A stretch of 64,000 nt of DNA from CBDDBX01 sp965225955 (GTDB lineage: Bacteria > Acidobacteriota > Aminicenantia > UBA2199). Where the stretch lies: positions 1 through 64,000 of the forward strand of contig CBDDBX010000018.1 of assembly GCA_965225955.1 (NCBI GenBank), given 5' to 3'. A model generated the notes under the pieces. It was given only the letters and a program-made list of their open reading frames with translations. It ran no database searches and had not been told where the DNA came from. The translations under genes were made by a program, and so were the position numbers. Position 1 is the stretch's first letter. The number at the start of each line of letters is the position of its first letter. Shown here in pieces: positions 55,382 through 63,226 of this stretch.

Positions 55382-55954
55382 TTACCAGTTTGTATTCAGC
55401 TCTTCGAACCATGCCTGTGAATGATTACAGGCAGGACATTTATGCACAGCTTCCGAACCTTCATGAACAAAACCACAGTTCAAACATCGCCATGTTACCT
55501 TTCCTTCTCTTTTAAACATTGTACCTTTTTCAACCATTTCGAGAAGATCGTTATAACGTTTCTCATGATGCTTTTCTGCAATAGCAATCTGTCTGTACAT
55601 TATTGCAACTTCAGGAAATCCTTCTTCATCAGCAACATCTGCAAAATGAGGATAGAGTTCTGTATACTCTTCATTCTCACCCATAGCTGCATTCTTCAGA
55701 TTCTCTGCTGTTGTTCCAATCATGCCAGCCGGATATGTTGCTGTAATTTCCAGGTCTCCACCTTCAAGAAATTTAAACATTCTTTTAGCGTGTTCTTTTT
55801 CCTGTTCAGCAGTTTCTTCAAAAATTATACGTACTTTCTCAAAACCATCCTTTTTAGCCTGTTTAGCAAAATAGGTATATCTCATTCTCGCCTGAGATTC
55901 TCCTGCAAATGATTTTAGAAGATTCTTTTCTGTACGGGTTCCTTTTATACTCAT
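55382..55954 (-). CDS. rbr: Rubrerythrin
   Basis: A 190-residue non-haem iron protein that reduces hydrogen peroxide in anaerobes. The N-terminal four-helix diiron domain has the Glu ligands (ESQARMRYTYFA, FEETAEQEKEHAKRM, YRQIAIAEKHHEKRY). The C-terminal rubredoxin-like domain has two CxxC pairs (WRCLNCGFVH and HKCPACNHSQAWFEE). AAGGAGG lies 6 bases before the ATG. A perfect TTAGTTAACTAA palindrome just upstream of the RBS may be a regulator site. Confidence 0.96.
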   Translation of the reverse strand: MSIKGTRTEKNLLKSFAGESQARMRYTYFAKQAKKDGFEKVRIIFEETAEQEKEHAKRMFKFLEGGDLEITATYPAGMIGTTAENLKNAAMGENEEYTELYPHFADVADEEGFPEVAIMYRQIAIAEKHHEKRYNDLLEMVEKGTMFKREGKVTWRCLNCGFVHEGSEAVHKCPACNHSQAWFEELNTNW

Positions 55955-55968
55955 TAATTCCTCCTTAT

Positions 55969-55980
55969 TTAGTTAACTAA
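55969..55980. promoter_or_regulatory. Palindrome upstream of rubrerythrin
   Basis: TTAGTTAACTAA is a perfect 12-base palindrome between a TATAAA -10-like box and the RBS, overlapping the likely transcription start. It could be a peroxide- or redox-responsive operator. Confidence 0.4.
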
Positions 55981-56086
55981 TTTATATTAAGATACAATTA
56001 GTCTGACCAGCATCAGTAACTCACCCCAGTATACTCAACATTACAACATTGAAGAAAAAACAGCAATAATACATCTGGTTATTAAT

Positions 56087-56872
56087 TTATATCTGCAACT
56101 GTTTTTTTCTCCTTTTATGCTGAACGTATTTGAAACTACCACATTTCTCCAGCTCAGTTAAAATTTCCCTGAAATGATATCCAACCTGTTCTGGTTTATG
56201 AGCATCTGAAGCAAGACTTAAAGGTATTTCCTTATCAATCCCCATTTTAACAATATCATGTGATGGGAAAATTTCTTTAATACCCTTTCTTAAACCGGAT
56301 GTATTTACTTCAAGTGCCATTCCCTCAGATTTAATAAGATCCAGAGTCGCTTCTACCTCTTCAGGACAGAGTTCCATAAGAGGGAACCCATCTCTTTTGA
56401 CAATATCCAGATGAGCTACAATATCAAACAATCCTGTCTGAATACCTTTTGATACAGATCTTAAATATTCACAGTAGATTTCTCTTACAGTTTTTGCCGG
56501 GAAGTTGTAATCAAAAACCCAGTTACCCCCACTCCAGCCCTCTACAAAATGAACTGACATAAGAATAATATCAAAATTGTACTGATTCAGAAATCCTTCA
56601 AGAAACGACTCATAGCCTGCAATATAATCTGCTTCAATACCACAGAGAATCGATATTTCAGGATAAACATTACGCAAACGCTCAATCTCATTAAGATAAA
56701 AATCCAGCTCGGAAAGCTTCATTCTATGCTCTGTATCAAAGCCATCCGGCAGAGGTATGTGATCACAGAAAGCAATTTCAGAAAGTTCTGTATTAATAGC
56801 TTCCTGAACATATTCTTCCATAGAACCCGAAGCATGATTACAAAGTGAAGTATGTATATGATAATCTCTCAT
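56087..56872 (-). CDS. PHP-domain histidinol-phosphatase family protein (HisK type)
   Basis: A 261-residue metal-dependent phosphatase. Metal ligands are seen in YHIHTSLCNH (start of the PHP fold), FCDHIPLP, CGIEADYI, MSVHFVEG, FDIVAHLDIVK, EVNTSGLRKG and LASDAHKPEQVGYHF. HisK-type members remove phosphate from histidinol phosphate, but no his genes are nearby. The start is placed at MRDYHIHTS, which has no RBS. TTGACA-N17-TAAGTT ends 8 bases upstream, so the mRNA may be leaderless. A TTG/ATG-initiated extension of six residues is possible. Confidence 0.9.
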   Translation of the reverse strand: MRDYHIHTSLCNHASGSMEEYVQEAINTELSEIAFCDHIPLPDGFDTEHRMKLSELDFYLNEIERLRNVYPEISILCGIEADYIAGYESFLEGFLNQYNFDIILMSVHFVEGWSGGNWVFDYNFPAKTVREIYCEYLRSVSKGIQTGLFDIVAHLDIVKRDGFPLMELCPEEVEATLDLIKSEGMALEVNTSGLRKGIKEIFPSHDIVKMGIDKEIPLSLASDAHKPEQVGYHFREILTELEKCGSFKYVQHKRRKKQLQI

Positions 56873-56880
56873 GACTGAGG

Positions 56881-56909
56881 AACTTAGCACACCATTCCTG
56901 CCCTGTCAA
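56881..56909 (-). promoter_or_regulatory. Promoter of the PHP phosphatase gene
   Basis: Minus-strand TTGACA (56909-56904), a 17-base spacer and TAAGTT (56886-56881). The -35 is perfect and the -10 weak. A GGGGACAGG word abuts the -35. Confidence 0.55.
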
Positions 56910-56912
56910 TTT

Positions 56913-56921
56913 GGGGACAGG
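56913..56921 (+). repeat. GGGGACAGG word, intergenic copy 3
   Basis: GGGGACAGGCCAGAAAAAA, between divergent genes. The preceding CCTGTC can pair with GACAGG across an 8-base loop. Confidence 0.6.
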
Positions 56922-57000
56922 CCAGAAAAAATTTTTCACTGCAACTATATAGAAATAGCTTCGTTAGGGTAATTAAGATTAATTAACAGGAGAAACTTCT

Positions 57001-57087
57001 ATGCCAATCTTTTGTCCATTTGAAACAGAAACATATGTAGAACTACGCAGTTCTATAAAAAAAATTTTCATGGAGTATAATATCTAA
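57001..57087 (+). CDS. 28-codon upstream ORF of the ABC exporter
   Basis: ATG at 57001 has AGGAGA about 8 bases before it. The frame encodes 28 residues (MPIFCPFETETYVELRSS then IKKIFMEYNI) and its TAA is immediately followed by the ATG of the ABC ATPase gene. The sequence matches no family I know. The strong RBS and exact stop-start junction suggest translational coupling or a leader peptide that controls the exporter. It is too short for coding statistics to decide. Confidence 0.55.
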   Translation: MPIFCPFETETYVELRSSIKKIFMEYNI

Positions 57088-58035
57088 ATGGAAAGTAAAA
57101 AAAACTCACCAATTCTGGAAATATGTGGAATCAACAAAATTTATGAAACAAACCATGCTCTAAAAGATCTTTCTCTCAGCATCCCGGCTGGAGGAGTTTT
57201 TGGTCTTCTTGGACCTAACGGAGCAGGAAAAACAACACTTATCTCTATTCTTGCAGGCATTATAAGAGATTATACTGGTAAAATAATTTTTAACGGTTCC
57301 TCCTTTACGCCTGACAGAAAAACCAGAGAAAAACTGGGTATTGTACCGCAGGACATGGCCTTTTACGAAGAGCTAAGTGCAAGAGATAACCTTATGTTCT
57401 GGGGAAGTTTATACAACATTTCCGGTAAAGAACTTAAAAATAGAGTTAAAGAGCTACTTGAACTAACAGCTCTTGAAAACCGGGCTTCTGAAGCAGTAAA
57501 AAAGTTTTCGGGTGGTATGAAAAGAAGACTTAATATAGCAATTGGCATGCTACATAAACCTGCTCTATTACTTCTCGATGAACCAACAGTTGGGATTGAT
57601 GTACAAGCTAAGGTAAATATTCTGGAAATAATCAAACGTGCTGGTGAAACAGGTACAACAGTAATATTCACAACTCACCAACTATCTGAAGTAGAACAGA
57701 TCTGCACTGATATAGCAATAATGGATCAAGGTTCTGTTCTTGCACGTGGTACAATGGAAGAGCTTATCAAAATAATAGGTGAAGAAGAGATTCTTGATAT
57801 AACTGGCGAATTTACAATTGATCAGATTATGCCGGTTCTAAACAAAGACAAAGATATTAAAATTATTTCATCTGATATAAACAGGCTCAATCTATCCGTA
57901 AAGGACACAAATATTATCCCGGATATTTTGAAGAAACTGTTTAAACATAACATCCATATTCAGGATATGAAAATTAAATCACCAAACCTTGAGACAGTAT
58001 TTCTGAAATTAACCGGCAGGAGTCTGAGAGATTGA
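57088..58035 (+). CDS. ABC exporter ATP-binding protein
   Basis: A 315-residue ATPase. Walker A is LGPNGAGKTTL (about residue 42), the Q-loop VPQD, the signature KFSGGMKRRLNIA, Walker B LLLLDEPTVGID and the switch histidine in TTHQLSE. The last 90 residues form the C-terminal domain typical of ABC-2/NatA-type exporters. It begins directly after the 28-codon ORF. GGAG is 12 bases before the ATG, and a TATAAT at 57076 lies inside the small ORF. It is followed with overlap by two permease genes. Confidence 0.94.
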   Translation: MESKKNSPILEICGINKIYETNHALKDLSLSIPAGGVFGLLGPNGAGKTTLISILAGIIRDYTGKIIFNGSSFTPDRKTREKLGIVPQDMAFYEELSARDNLMFWGSLYNISGKELKNRVKELLELTALENRASEAVKKFSGGMKRRLNIAIGMLHKPALLLLDEPTVGIDVQAKVNILEIIKRAGETGTTVIFTTHQLSEVEQICTDIAIMDQGSVLARGTMEELIKIIGEEEILDITGEFTIDQIMPVLNKDKDIKIISSDINRLNLSVKDTNIIPDILKKLFKHNIHIQDMKIKSPNLETVFLKLTGRSLRD

Positions 58036-59264
58036 AAAATATAATTAATTTACTTATCAAAGATATAAAAAAAAGAGCTAAATCTCCCTGGGCTATTATT
58101 ATAATGCTCATAATCCCTCTTATAATGACAGGGATTTTTGGAGCAATTTTTTCACCCAAAAAAAACGTAATGCCTAAAATAAAAATGCTGATATGTGATA
58201 AAGACAATTCAGCTGCATCAGGTTTCTTCAGGGGAATTATGGAAAACCAGAATATGAGGGACAGGTTTACAATAAGTTTTGTAAAAGAGGAAGAGGGCAA
58301 AGAAACACTAAAAGAAGGAAAAGCTTCTGCTCTTATAATTATTCCTGAAGGGTTCCAGAATAATATACTAAATAATATTAAAACTAATTTTATATTACTA
58401 AAAAACCCTTCCGAACAGTTTCTGCCACAAATAACCCAGGAGTTTCTGGAAACATTTTCTGTACTACTGTCAGGTCTTGTAACAGTTTTTTCAGAAGAGA
58501 TACAGATACTTAAAAACAATGAAAACATATCTCTGGAAAAGATAGATCTTACAGTAATGCTTCCTCATATGAAAAAACTTCAGAAAAAGATCACTGCTTT
58601 AAGAAAGTTTCTATCTCCTCTTCTAATAAAACTTGAGAGCTCTGTTGAAGAAACCAAAGATAATGCTGCTAAAAGCATTAATATGTTTCAGGCTTTTTTA
58701 CCAGGTATCTCAATTATGTTTGTTCTGTTTTTTGTTGAGATTTTTCTTAGAGATATCCTTATCGAAAAAGACAATGGGACATTATCCCGGATAATGCTCA
58801 CACCAGTTACATCAGTTCAATATATCACCTCGAAAGTATTAACTGGACTGATTATGGGAATATTCTCACAAGGCCTGATATATCTGTCTGGTTCACTATT
58901 ATTTGATATTAACTGGGGAAGTCCGTTAAAACTGGCAGCAATAACCTTAAGCTCCTCTCTTTACATTGCAGCATTCTTTGCCGTAATAAATGCTTTGTGC
59001 AAAACAAAGAAACAGGCAGAAAATATTGCAAGTCCTGTAATACTAATATCAGCAGCCCTCGGAGGAAGTATGCTTCCATATAACATGCTCCCGGATATAC
59101 TAAAAACTTTATCTCCGGTAACAGTAAATTACTGGTATATTAACGGCATGAATCAGATTATGACAGGTAACGATATCATCATGCCGGTACTTGTGCTTAC
59201 AGGAGCCGGTTGCCTTCTGATGTTAACGTCCTTCCTTCTACTCCCCGGGAGATTAAACTCATGA
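58032..59264 (+). CDS. ABC-2 type permease, subunit 1
   Basis: A 410-residue membrane protein starting at TTG that overlaps the ATPase stop codon. One N-terminal helix (about 20-40) is followed by a large extracytoplasmic region (about 45-220) and five or six membrane helices (about 230-405), the ABC-2 (YhaP/NatB/CcmB-like) layout. AGGAG lies about 10 bases before the start. Conserved-looking EKDNGTLSRIMLTPVTSVQYITSKVL is the family's coupling-helix region. Its 3' end overlaps the second permease by 4 bases. Substrate unknown. Confidence 0.88.
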   Translation: MKNIINLLIKDIKKRAKSPWAIIIMLIIPLIMTGIFGAIFSPKKNVMPKIKMLICDKDNSAASGFFRGIMENQNMRDRFTISFVKEEEGKETLKEGKASALIIIPEGFQNNILNNIKTNFILLKNPSEQFLPQITQEFLETFSVLLSGLVTVFSEEIQILKNNENISLEKIDLTVMLPHMKKLQKKITALRKFLSPLLIKLESSVEETKDNAAKSINMFQAFLPGISIMFVLFFVEIFLRDILIEKDNGTLSRIMLTPVTSVQYITSKVLTGLIMGIFSQGLIYLSGSLLFDINWGSPLKLAAITLSSSLYIAAFFAVINALCKTKKQAENIASPVILISAALGGSMLPYNMLPDILKTLSPVTVNYWYINGMNQIMTGNDIIMPVLVLTGAGCLLMLTSFLLLPGRLNS

Positions 59265-60376
59265 ATAAGATTTTAACTATAATAAAAAACGACTTCAAAG
59301 TAGTCTTCACTGATAAAATGTTTCTTTTCTGGACAGTTATACTTCCTGTAATATTTATTGCTATCTTTGGAAGACTTAACTATTCAGGTCCCGGTACATT
59401 GAAAGCCGAGCTACATATTCTAAATAAGGACAGAGGACAATGGGGCAGCCATCTGGTTAAATGTATTGAAAGTAATTCAATGGCAATAATTGAAACTGAC
59501 AAAATTCCAGATAGATACAACAGATTGTTGACAATACCAGAAAATTTCTCAGAAAAATTTGCAAAAGGCACATCCCAGACAATCAGCTTAACCAAGGCTA
59601 CCGGAAAAAATATGAATGCAGCACTTCAGGCAGAAATAAGAATAGTGCAGAGCATAGCTAAAATTCTATGTAACAGAATTCTTAATCCTGATGCACAAGT
59701 ACCAGATGATATCAAATCTGAATACGAAGAATTAATTGGAGTTGACAGTAACTTCCTTCAGAAAATCAGTGCAAGAACCCCATCTGGTTCAGATCATGCT
59801 GTTCCTGGTGTTATCATACAATTCATAATGATGTCTCTTCTTATATATGGCGGTGTATTCATCATAATGGATCGCAAAAAAGGAAGACTTGAACGGATAC
59901 TATATACCCCGGTGACTATGCTTGAATTATGGATAGCTAAACTATCATACAGAACTCTTTTAGGAGTCTTTCAGGCAGCGATTTTAATGGTAATCGGGAT
60001 AACTATCTTTAACATGAACATGGGCAATATACTATACTCAGCTATAAACGTAGTACTCTTCTCAATGACAATTGCATCTCTAAGTATTCTTCTTGGATCA
60101 CTTATATCTAAAGAAGAACTTGCCGTAGGAATATCTGTTTTATTATCAAACGTATTTGCAGCACTTGCAGGTTGCTGGTGGCCCATTGAGATCGTTTCAG
60201 GTTTTATGAGAAAAATAGCAATGGTTCTGCCATCTTACTGGGCAATGGACGCTTTTCATAAAATAATCTTTTTTGGAACCGATTTCTCTGAACTGTCGGT
60301 TAATTTTCTTGTGCTGACAGGCTATACCGTTGTTTTTGCTTTCCTGTCAATAAAGTTTTTTAAAGCCAGATCATAA
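59261..60376 (+). CDS. ABC-2 type permease, subunit 2
   Basis: A 371-residue partner of the preceding permease with the same plan: N-terminal helix (about 20-37), extracytoplasmic region, then helices from about 195. MDRKKGRLERILYTPVTMLELWIAKL is the region corresponding to the coupling helix. ATGA overlap with the upstream stop sets the start at MNKILTIIKN, with GGGAG before it. A longer frame from 59210 is rejected. The two permeases and one ATPase likely form a heteromeric exporter. Confidence 0.88.
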   Translation: MNKILTIIKNDFKVVFTDKMFLFWTVILPVIFIAIFGRLNYSGPGTLKAELHILNKDRGQWGSHLVKCIESNSMAIIETDKIPDRYNRLLTIPENFSEKFAKGTSQTISLTKATGKNMNAALQAEIRIVQSIAKILCNRILNPDAQVPDDIKSEYEELIGVDSNFLQKISARTPSGSDHAVPGVIIQFIMMSLLIYGGVFIIMDRKKGRLERILYTPVTMLELWIAKLSYRTLLGVFQAAILMVIGITIFNMNMGNILYSAINVVLFSMTIASLSILLGSLISKEELAVGISVLLSNVFAALAGCWWPIEIVSGFMRKIAMVLPSYWAMDAFHKIIFFGTDFSELSVNFLVLTGYTVVFAFLSIKFFKARS

Positions 60377-60388
60377 AATCATATAAGA

Positions 60389-60412
60389 AAGAGGCAGTAC
60401 AAACTGCCTCTT
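60389..60412. terminator. Bidirectional terminator between ABC operon and pepD
   Basis: AAGAGGCAGT-ACAA-ACTGCCTCTT, a perfect 10-bp stem between converging genes. It shares the stem word GAGGCAGT with the terminator at 20620. Confidence 0.8.
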
Positions 60413-60427
60413 ATATCTGATAATCAA

Positions 60428-61885
60428 TTATTTTTTTTCAACTGTTTCCAGGGTTTTAACAAGATAATCCCAGAATTTCCCGACTGATTCGATATTTACT
60501 TTCTCATCCGGTGAGTGTGGGAATCTTATTGTAGGACCGCAGGAGATCATATCCAGTTCAGGATACACTGCACCAATGAGTCCGCATTCAAGGCCTGCAT
60601 GAATAGCTTTGACCTCAGGTACAACTCCATGCATATCTTCATAAAGCTTCTTCATCTGTTTAAGAACAGGAGAATTAATATTCGGATTCCATCCTGGATA
60701 TCTTCCATCGTGCTCAACTTCAGCACCTGCCAGTTCAAAAACAGACCTGATCATTGCACAAAGATCATCCTTAGCAGTATCCACAGAACTTCTCTGCAGG
60801 CTACCCATTTTAATTTTACCATTTTCACTCTTAAGAACAGCAAGATTGGTTGAAGTTTCAACAAGCCCTTCCATAGCATCACTCATTCTTATTACTCCAT
60901 TAGGACAAGCATAGATAGATTTAATTAACCTGTCCTGAGTATCAGTATCAATAAGTGAATCCGGCATGTCATACTTTTCTACTTTAACTGACATATCAGG
61001 TTCAGTTCCAGATAATTCTGAGCATACAACCTGCTCATAATCTTTCACAAAGCCTTCAAACTCTTCAGCTTTTTTATTATTCACTACAACAACAGCAAAA
61101 GCCTCTCTTGGAATAGCATTTCTCAAGCTACCACCATCAATGCTGGCAATCCTTAACCCCATATCCAGTGAGTTATGGAAAAGGCGATTCATTATCTTAA
61201 TTGAGTTACCTCTACCCAGAGGAATATCCATACCTGAATGACCACCTTTAAGACCAGTTACAAGGACTTTGTATGCTGTCGCATCTGCAGGGACAGGCTC
61301 TTCTTTATATGTGAATTCAACATTAGTATCTTCACCACCAGCACAACCAATATATAATTCGCCTTCATCTTCTGAATCAAGATTAATCATGATATCTGCT
61401 TTAACAAATCCAGGTTTCAAGCCAAAAGCCCCTGTCATTCCAGTCTCTTCATCTATTGTAAAAAGAGCTTCAACAGGACCATGAACCAGATCCTTAGATT
61501 CCAGGACAGCCATTGCAGCGGCACATCCAATACCGTTATCTGCTCCAAGAGTTGTACCTTTAGCAGTAACCCACTCACCATCAATATAGGCCTGTATTGG
61601 ATCTTTTGAAAAATCATGTACAGTATCACTGTTTTTCTGAGGAACCATATCCAGATGCCCCTGTAAACAGATTACTTTTCTATCTTCCATACCTGGAGTT
61701 GCAGGCTTACGGATCAAAACATTACCTACCTCATCAACAACAGTTTCAAGTCCGTTCTCCTTACCAAAAGCAATAACCATATCTGCCAGTGCCTGTTCCT
61801 CTTTTGAAGGATGAGGAATAGCACAAATACCTGCAAAATGTTTCCAGAGTAACTCTGGTTTCAAAGTCAATAATTCGCTACTCAT
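60428..61885 (-). CDS. pepD: Aminoacyl-histidine dipeptidase (PepD-like, M20)
   Basis: A 485-residue cytosolic zinc dipeptidase of the M20 family. Metal and catalytic parts are visible: LQGHLDMVPQ (His/Asp), TTLGADNGIGCA (bridging Asp), FTIDEETGMTGAFGL (Glu pair), MINLDSEDEGELYIGCAGG and the C-terminal GLECGLIG and FPHSPDEKVNIESV. It would break down dipeptides, fitting the extracellular and periplasmic peptidases encoded earlier in the window. GGGAGG lies 8 bases before the ATG. Contains one GGGACAGG word (61290). Confidence 0.95.
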   Translation of the reverse strand: MSSELLTLKPELLWKHFAGICAIPHPSKEEQALADMVIAFGKENGLETVVDEVGNVLIRKPATPGMEDRKVICLQGHLDMVPQKNSDTVHDFSKDPIQAYIDGEWVTAKGTTLGADNGIGCAAAMAVLESKDLVHGPVEALFTIDEETGMTGAFGLKPGFVKADIMINLDSEDEGELYIGCAGGEDTNVEFTYKEEPVPADATAYKVLVTGLKGGHSGMDIPLGRGNSIKIMNRLFHNSLDMGLRIASIDGGSLRNAIPREAFAVVVVNNKKAEEFEGFVKDYEQVVCSELSGTEPDMSVKVEKYDMPDSLIDTDTQDRLIKSIYACPNGVIRMSDAMEGLVETSTNLAVLKSENGKIKMGSLQRSSVDTAKDDLCAMIRSVFELAGAEVEHDGRYPGWNPNINSPVLKQMKKLYEDMHGVVPEVKAIHAGLECGLIGAVYPELDMISCGPTIRFPHSPDEKVNIESVGKFWDYLVKTLETVEKK

Positions 61886-61956
61886 AAAAGACCTCCCTTG
61901 TGTCTATTGAAATTTAAACTATATTCTAGTCCAAAATTTTTTATATAGCAAAATCA

Positions 61957-61964
61957 GGGACAGG
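61957..61964 (+). repeat. GGGACAGG word, intergenic copy 4
   Basis: GGGACAGGCAAAAAAAAA in the 284-base gap between pepD and the transposase gene. The only other features of that gap are an ATTCTGA-A-TCAGAAT inverted repeat (62039-62053) and AT-rich sequence. Confidence 0.6.
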
Positions 61965-62169
61965 CAAAAAAAAATTAACCAGAATAAATGAGTTGCTATT
62001 GCAAAATTAACTGTAAAATATCAGTAATTGATATGGATATTCTGAATCAGAATTTAATCACCGAATGGGATTAAATGATTATTATATTTTCATCTCATAC
62101 TCTTAATCTACTTGGTTAATAAATATATGTAATCTTCACCAGCATTTTCTTTGTAAATGCCTAATGTAC

Positions 62170-63021
62170 CTAAGTTGCATACACCTCTTTTAATTCTTTA
62201 AATTTATGTTTCCTCAATATTTTCTGAGAATTAACAGGGCCATATCTGCTGTATATATTATTCAGAAACAATTCCGACCCGATTACTATACTTTCAGAAA
62301 AATGTTTTACTCTTTTCATAAGAAAAGTTCCCCTCTCCCACCTATTATTACCAACCTCTATTCCCATATGACTTCTTAGAAAGGCAAGATACTGTTCAAT
62401 ACTATTAAAACAATCAGCATAACTAAGAACATTATCGAAATCCATAACTCCCAATTCTCTGTTAGCCAACCTGTAACTGACTCCTGACCACCTATAACTC
62501 TCAGGATCATTAACAATACCCGCTCGTACCGGATTCAAGTCAATATAAGCCATACAATTAATTAATGCTTCACCAGATTCAATCAGAACACTTTTAAATC
62601 TATCTCCCCAGAAATAGCCTTTTCTGTTATTACTTCTATTGTACCAAACAGAAAACCTTTGTTTGATATCTTTTACATATTCAGAGAGATCTTGCAATTT
62701 CCTCTTATAATTCTCGAACTCCTCTTCTGTAATCACATCTTTGTCCTTACAATTACTCCTGTACCTGTATTTCCTTATTTTTGTTCTAATTTCCTCAAAG
62801 GAGTACATTTCAGCGCAATTGACCTTCACAAGAATATGGAAATGATTCCCCATAATACAAAATGTCATTACTTCTACCATATAAACTTCTGACATTTTCA
62901 CTATTATTCTTAATAGTTTTTCTTTCTCTTTCCTTTTAAGATAAAAGCATCCACCAACAGTACGGGACATAATATGATACCAGGCTGCTTCACCAGTAAT
63001 TTTCAATCTTTTTTTTCTCAT
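62170..63021 (-). CDS. REP-associated tyrosine transposase (IS200-like, RAYT)
   Basis: A 283-residue Y1 single-strand transposase-type protein. The HUH motif is NHFHILVK (H60 and H62). The helix with the candidate nucleophile is KDIKQRFSVWYNRSNNRKGYFWGDRFKSVLI (Y127), followed by CMAYIDLNPVRAGIVNDPESYRWSG, which is diagnostic of COG1943/RAYT proteins. In many relatives a tyrosine stands where F123 is, so the catalytic residue is uncertain. No clear RBS, no terminal repeats and no accessory gene are seen, as is usual for RAYTs. These proteins move or maintain short REP-type repeats elsewhere in the genome; the GGGGACAGG words are candidates. Confidence 0.9.
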   Translation of the reverse strand: MRKKRLKITGEAAWYHIMSRTVGGCFYLKRKEKEKLLRIIVKMSEVYMVEVMTFCIMGNHFHILVKVNCAEMYSFEEIRTKIRKYRYRSNCKDKDVITEEEFENYKRKLQDLSEYVKDIKQRFSVWYNRSNNRKGYFWGDRFKSVLIESGEALINCMAYIDLNPVRAGIVNDPESYRWSGVSYRLANRELGVMDFDNVLSYADCFNSIEQYLAFLRSHMGIEVGNNRWERGTFLMKRVKHFSESIVIGSELFLNNIYSRYGPVNSQKILRKHKFKELKEVYAT

Positions 63022-63226
63022 TTCATACCATTTATTCTTTTATAACTATAAAAACAAAAAATATCAACCCAATTATACTGAAATTATGAAATAGTGATAA
63101 CTTTCAGATACCAGTTATTCATGAACAACATTTAGTTTGGTTTGTAAATTTTTTTTATTTCCCTTATTTTTTTCAATAATATATAATTTGGAATTAACGA
63201 TAATTAAGAGATCAAAGGAGTTCAAA

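Noticed and set aside
57076..57081. TATAAT 6 bases before the ABC ATPase start as another leaderless case
   Set aside because: It lies inside a small ORF with its own strong RBS, there is no -35, and stop-start coupling explains translation better. It was left out of the leaderless list.
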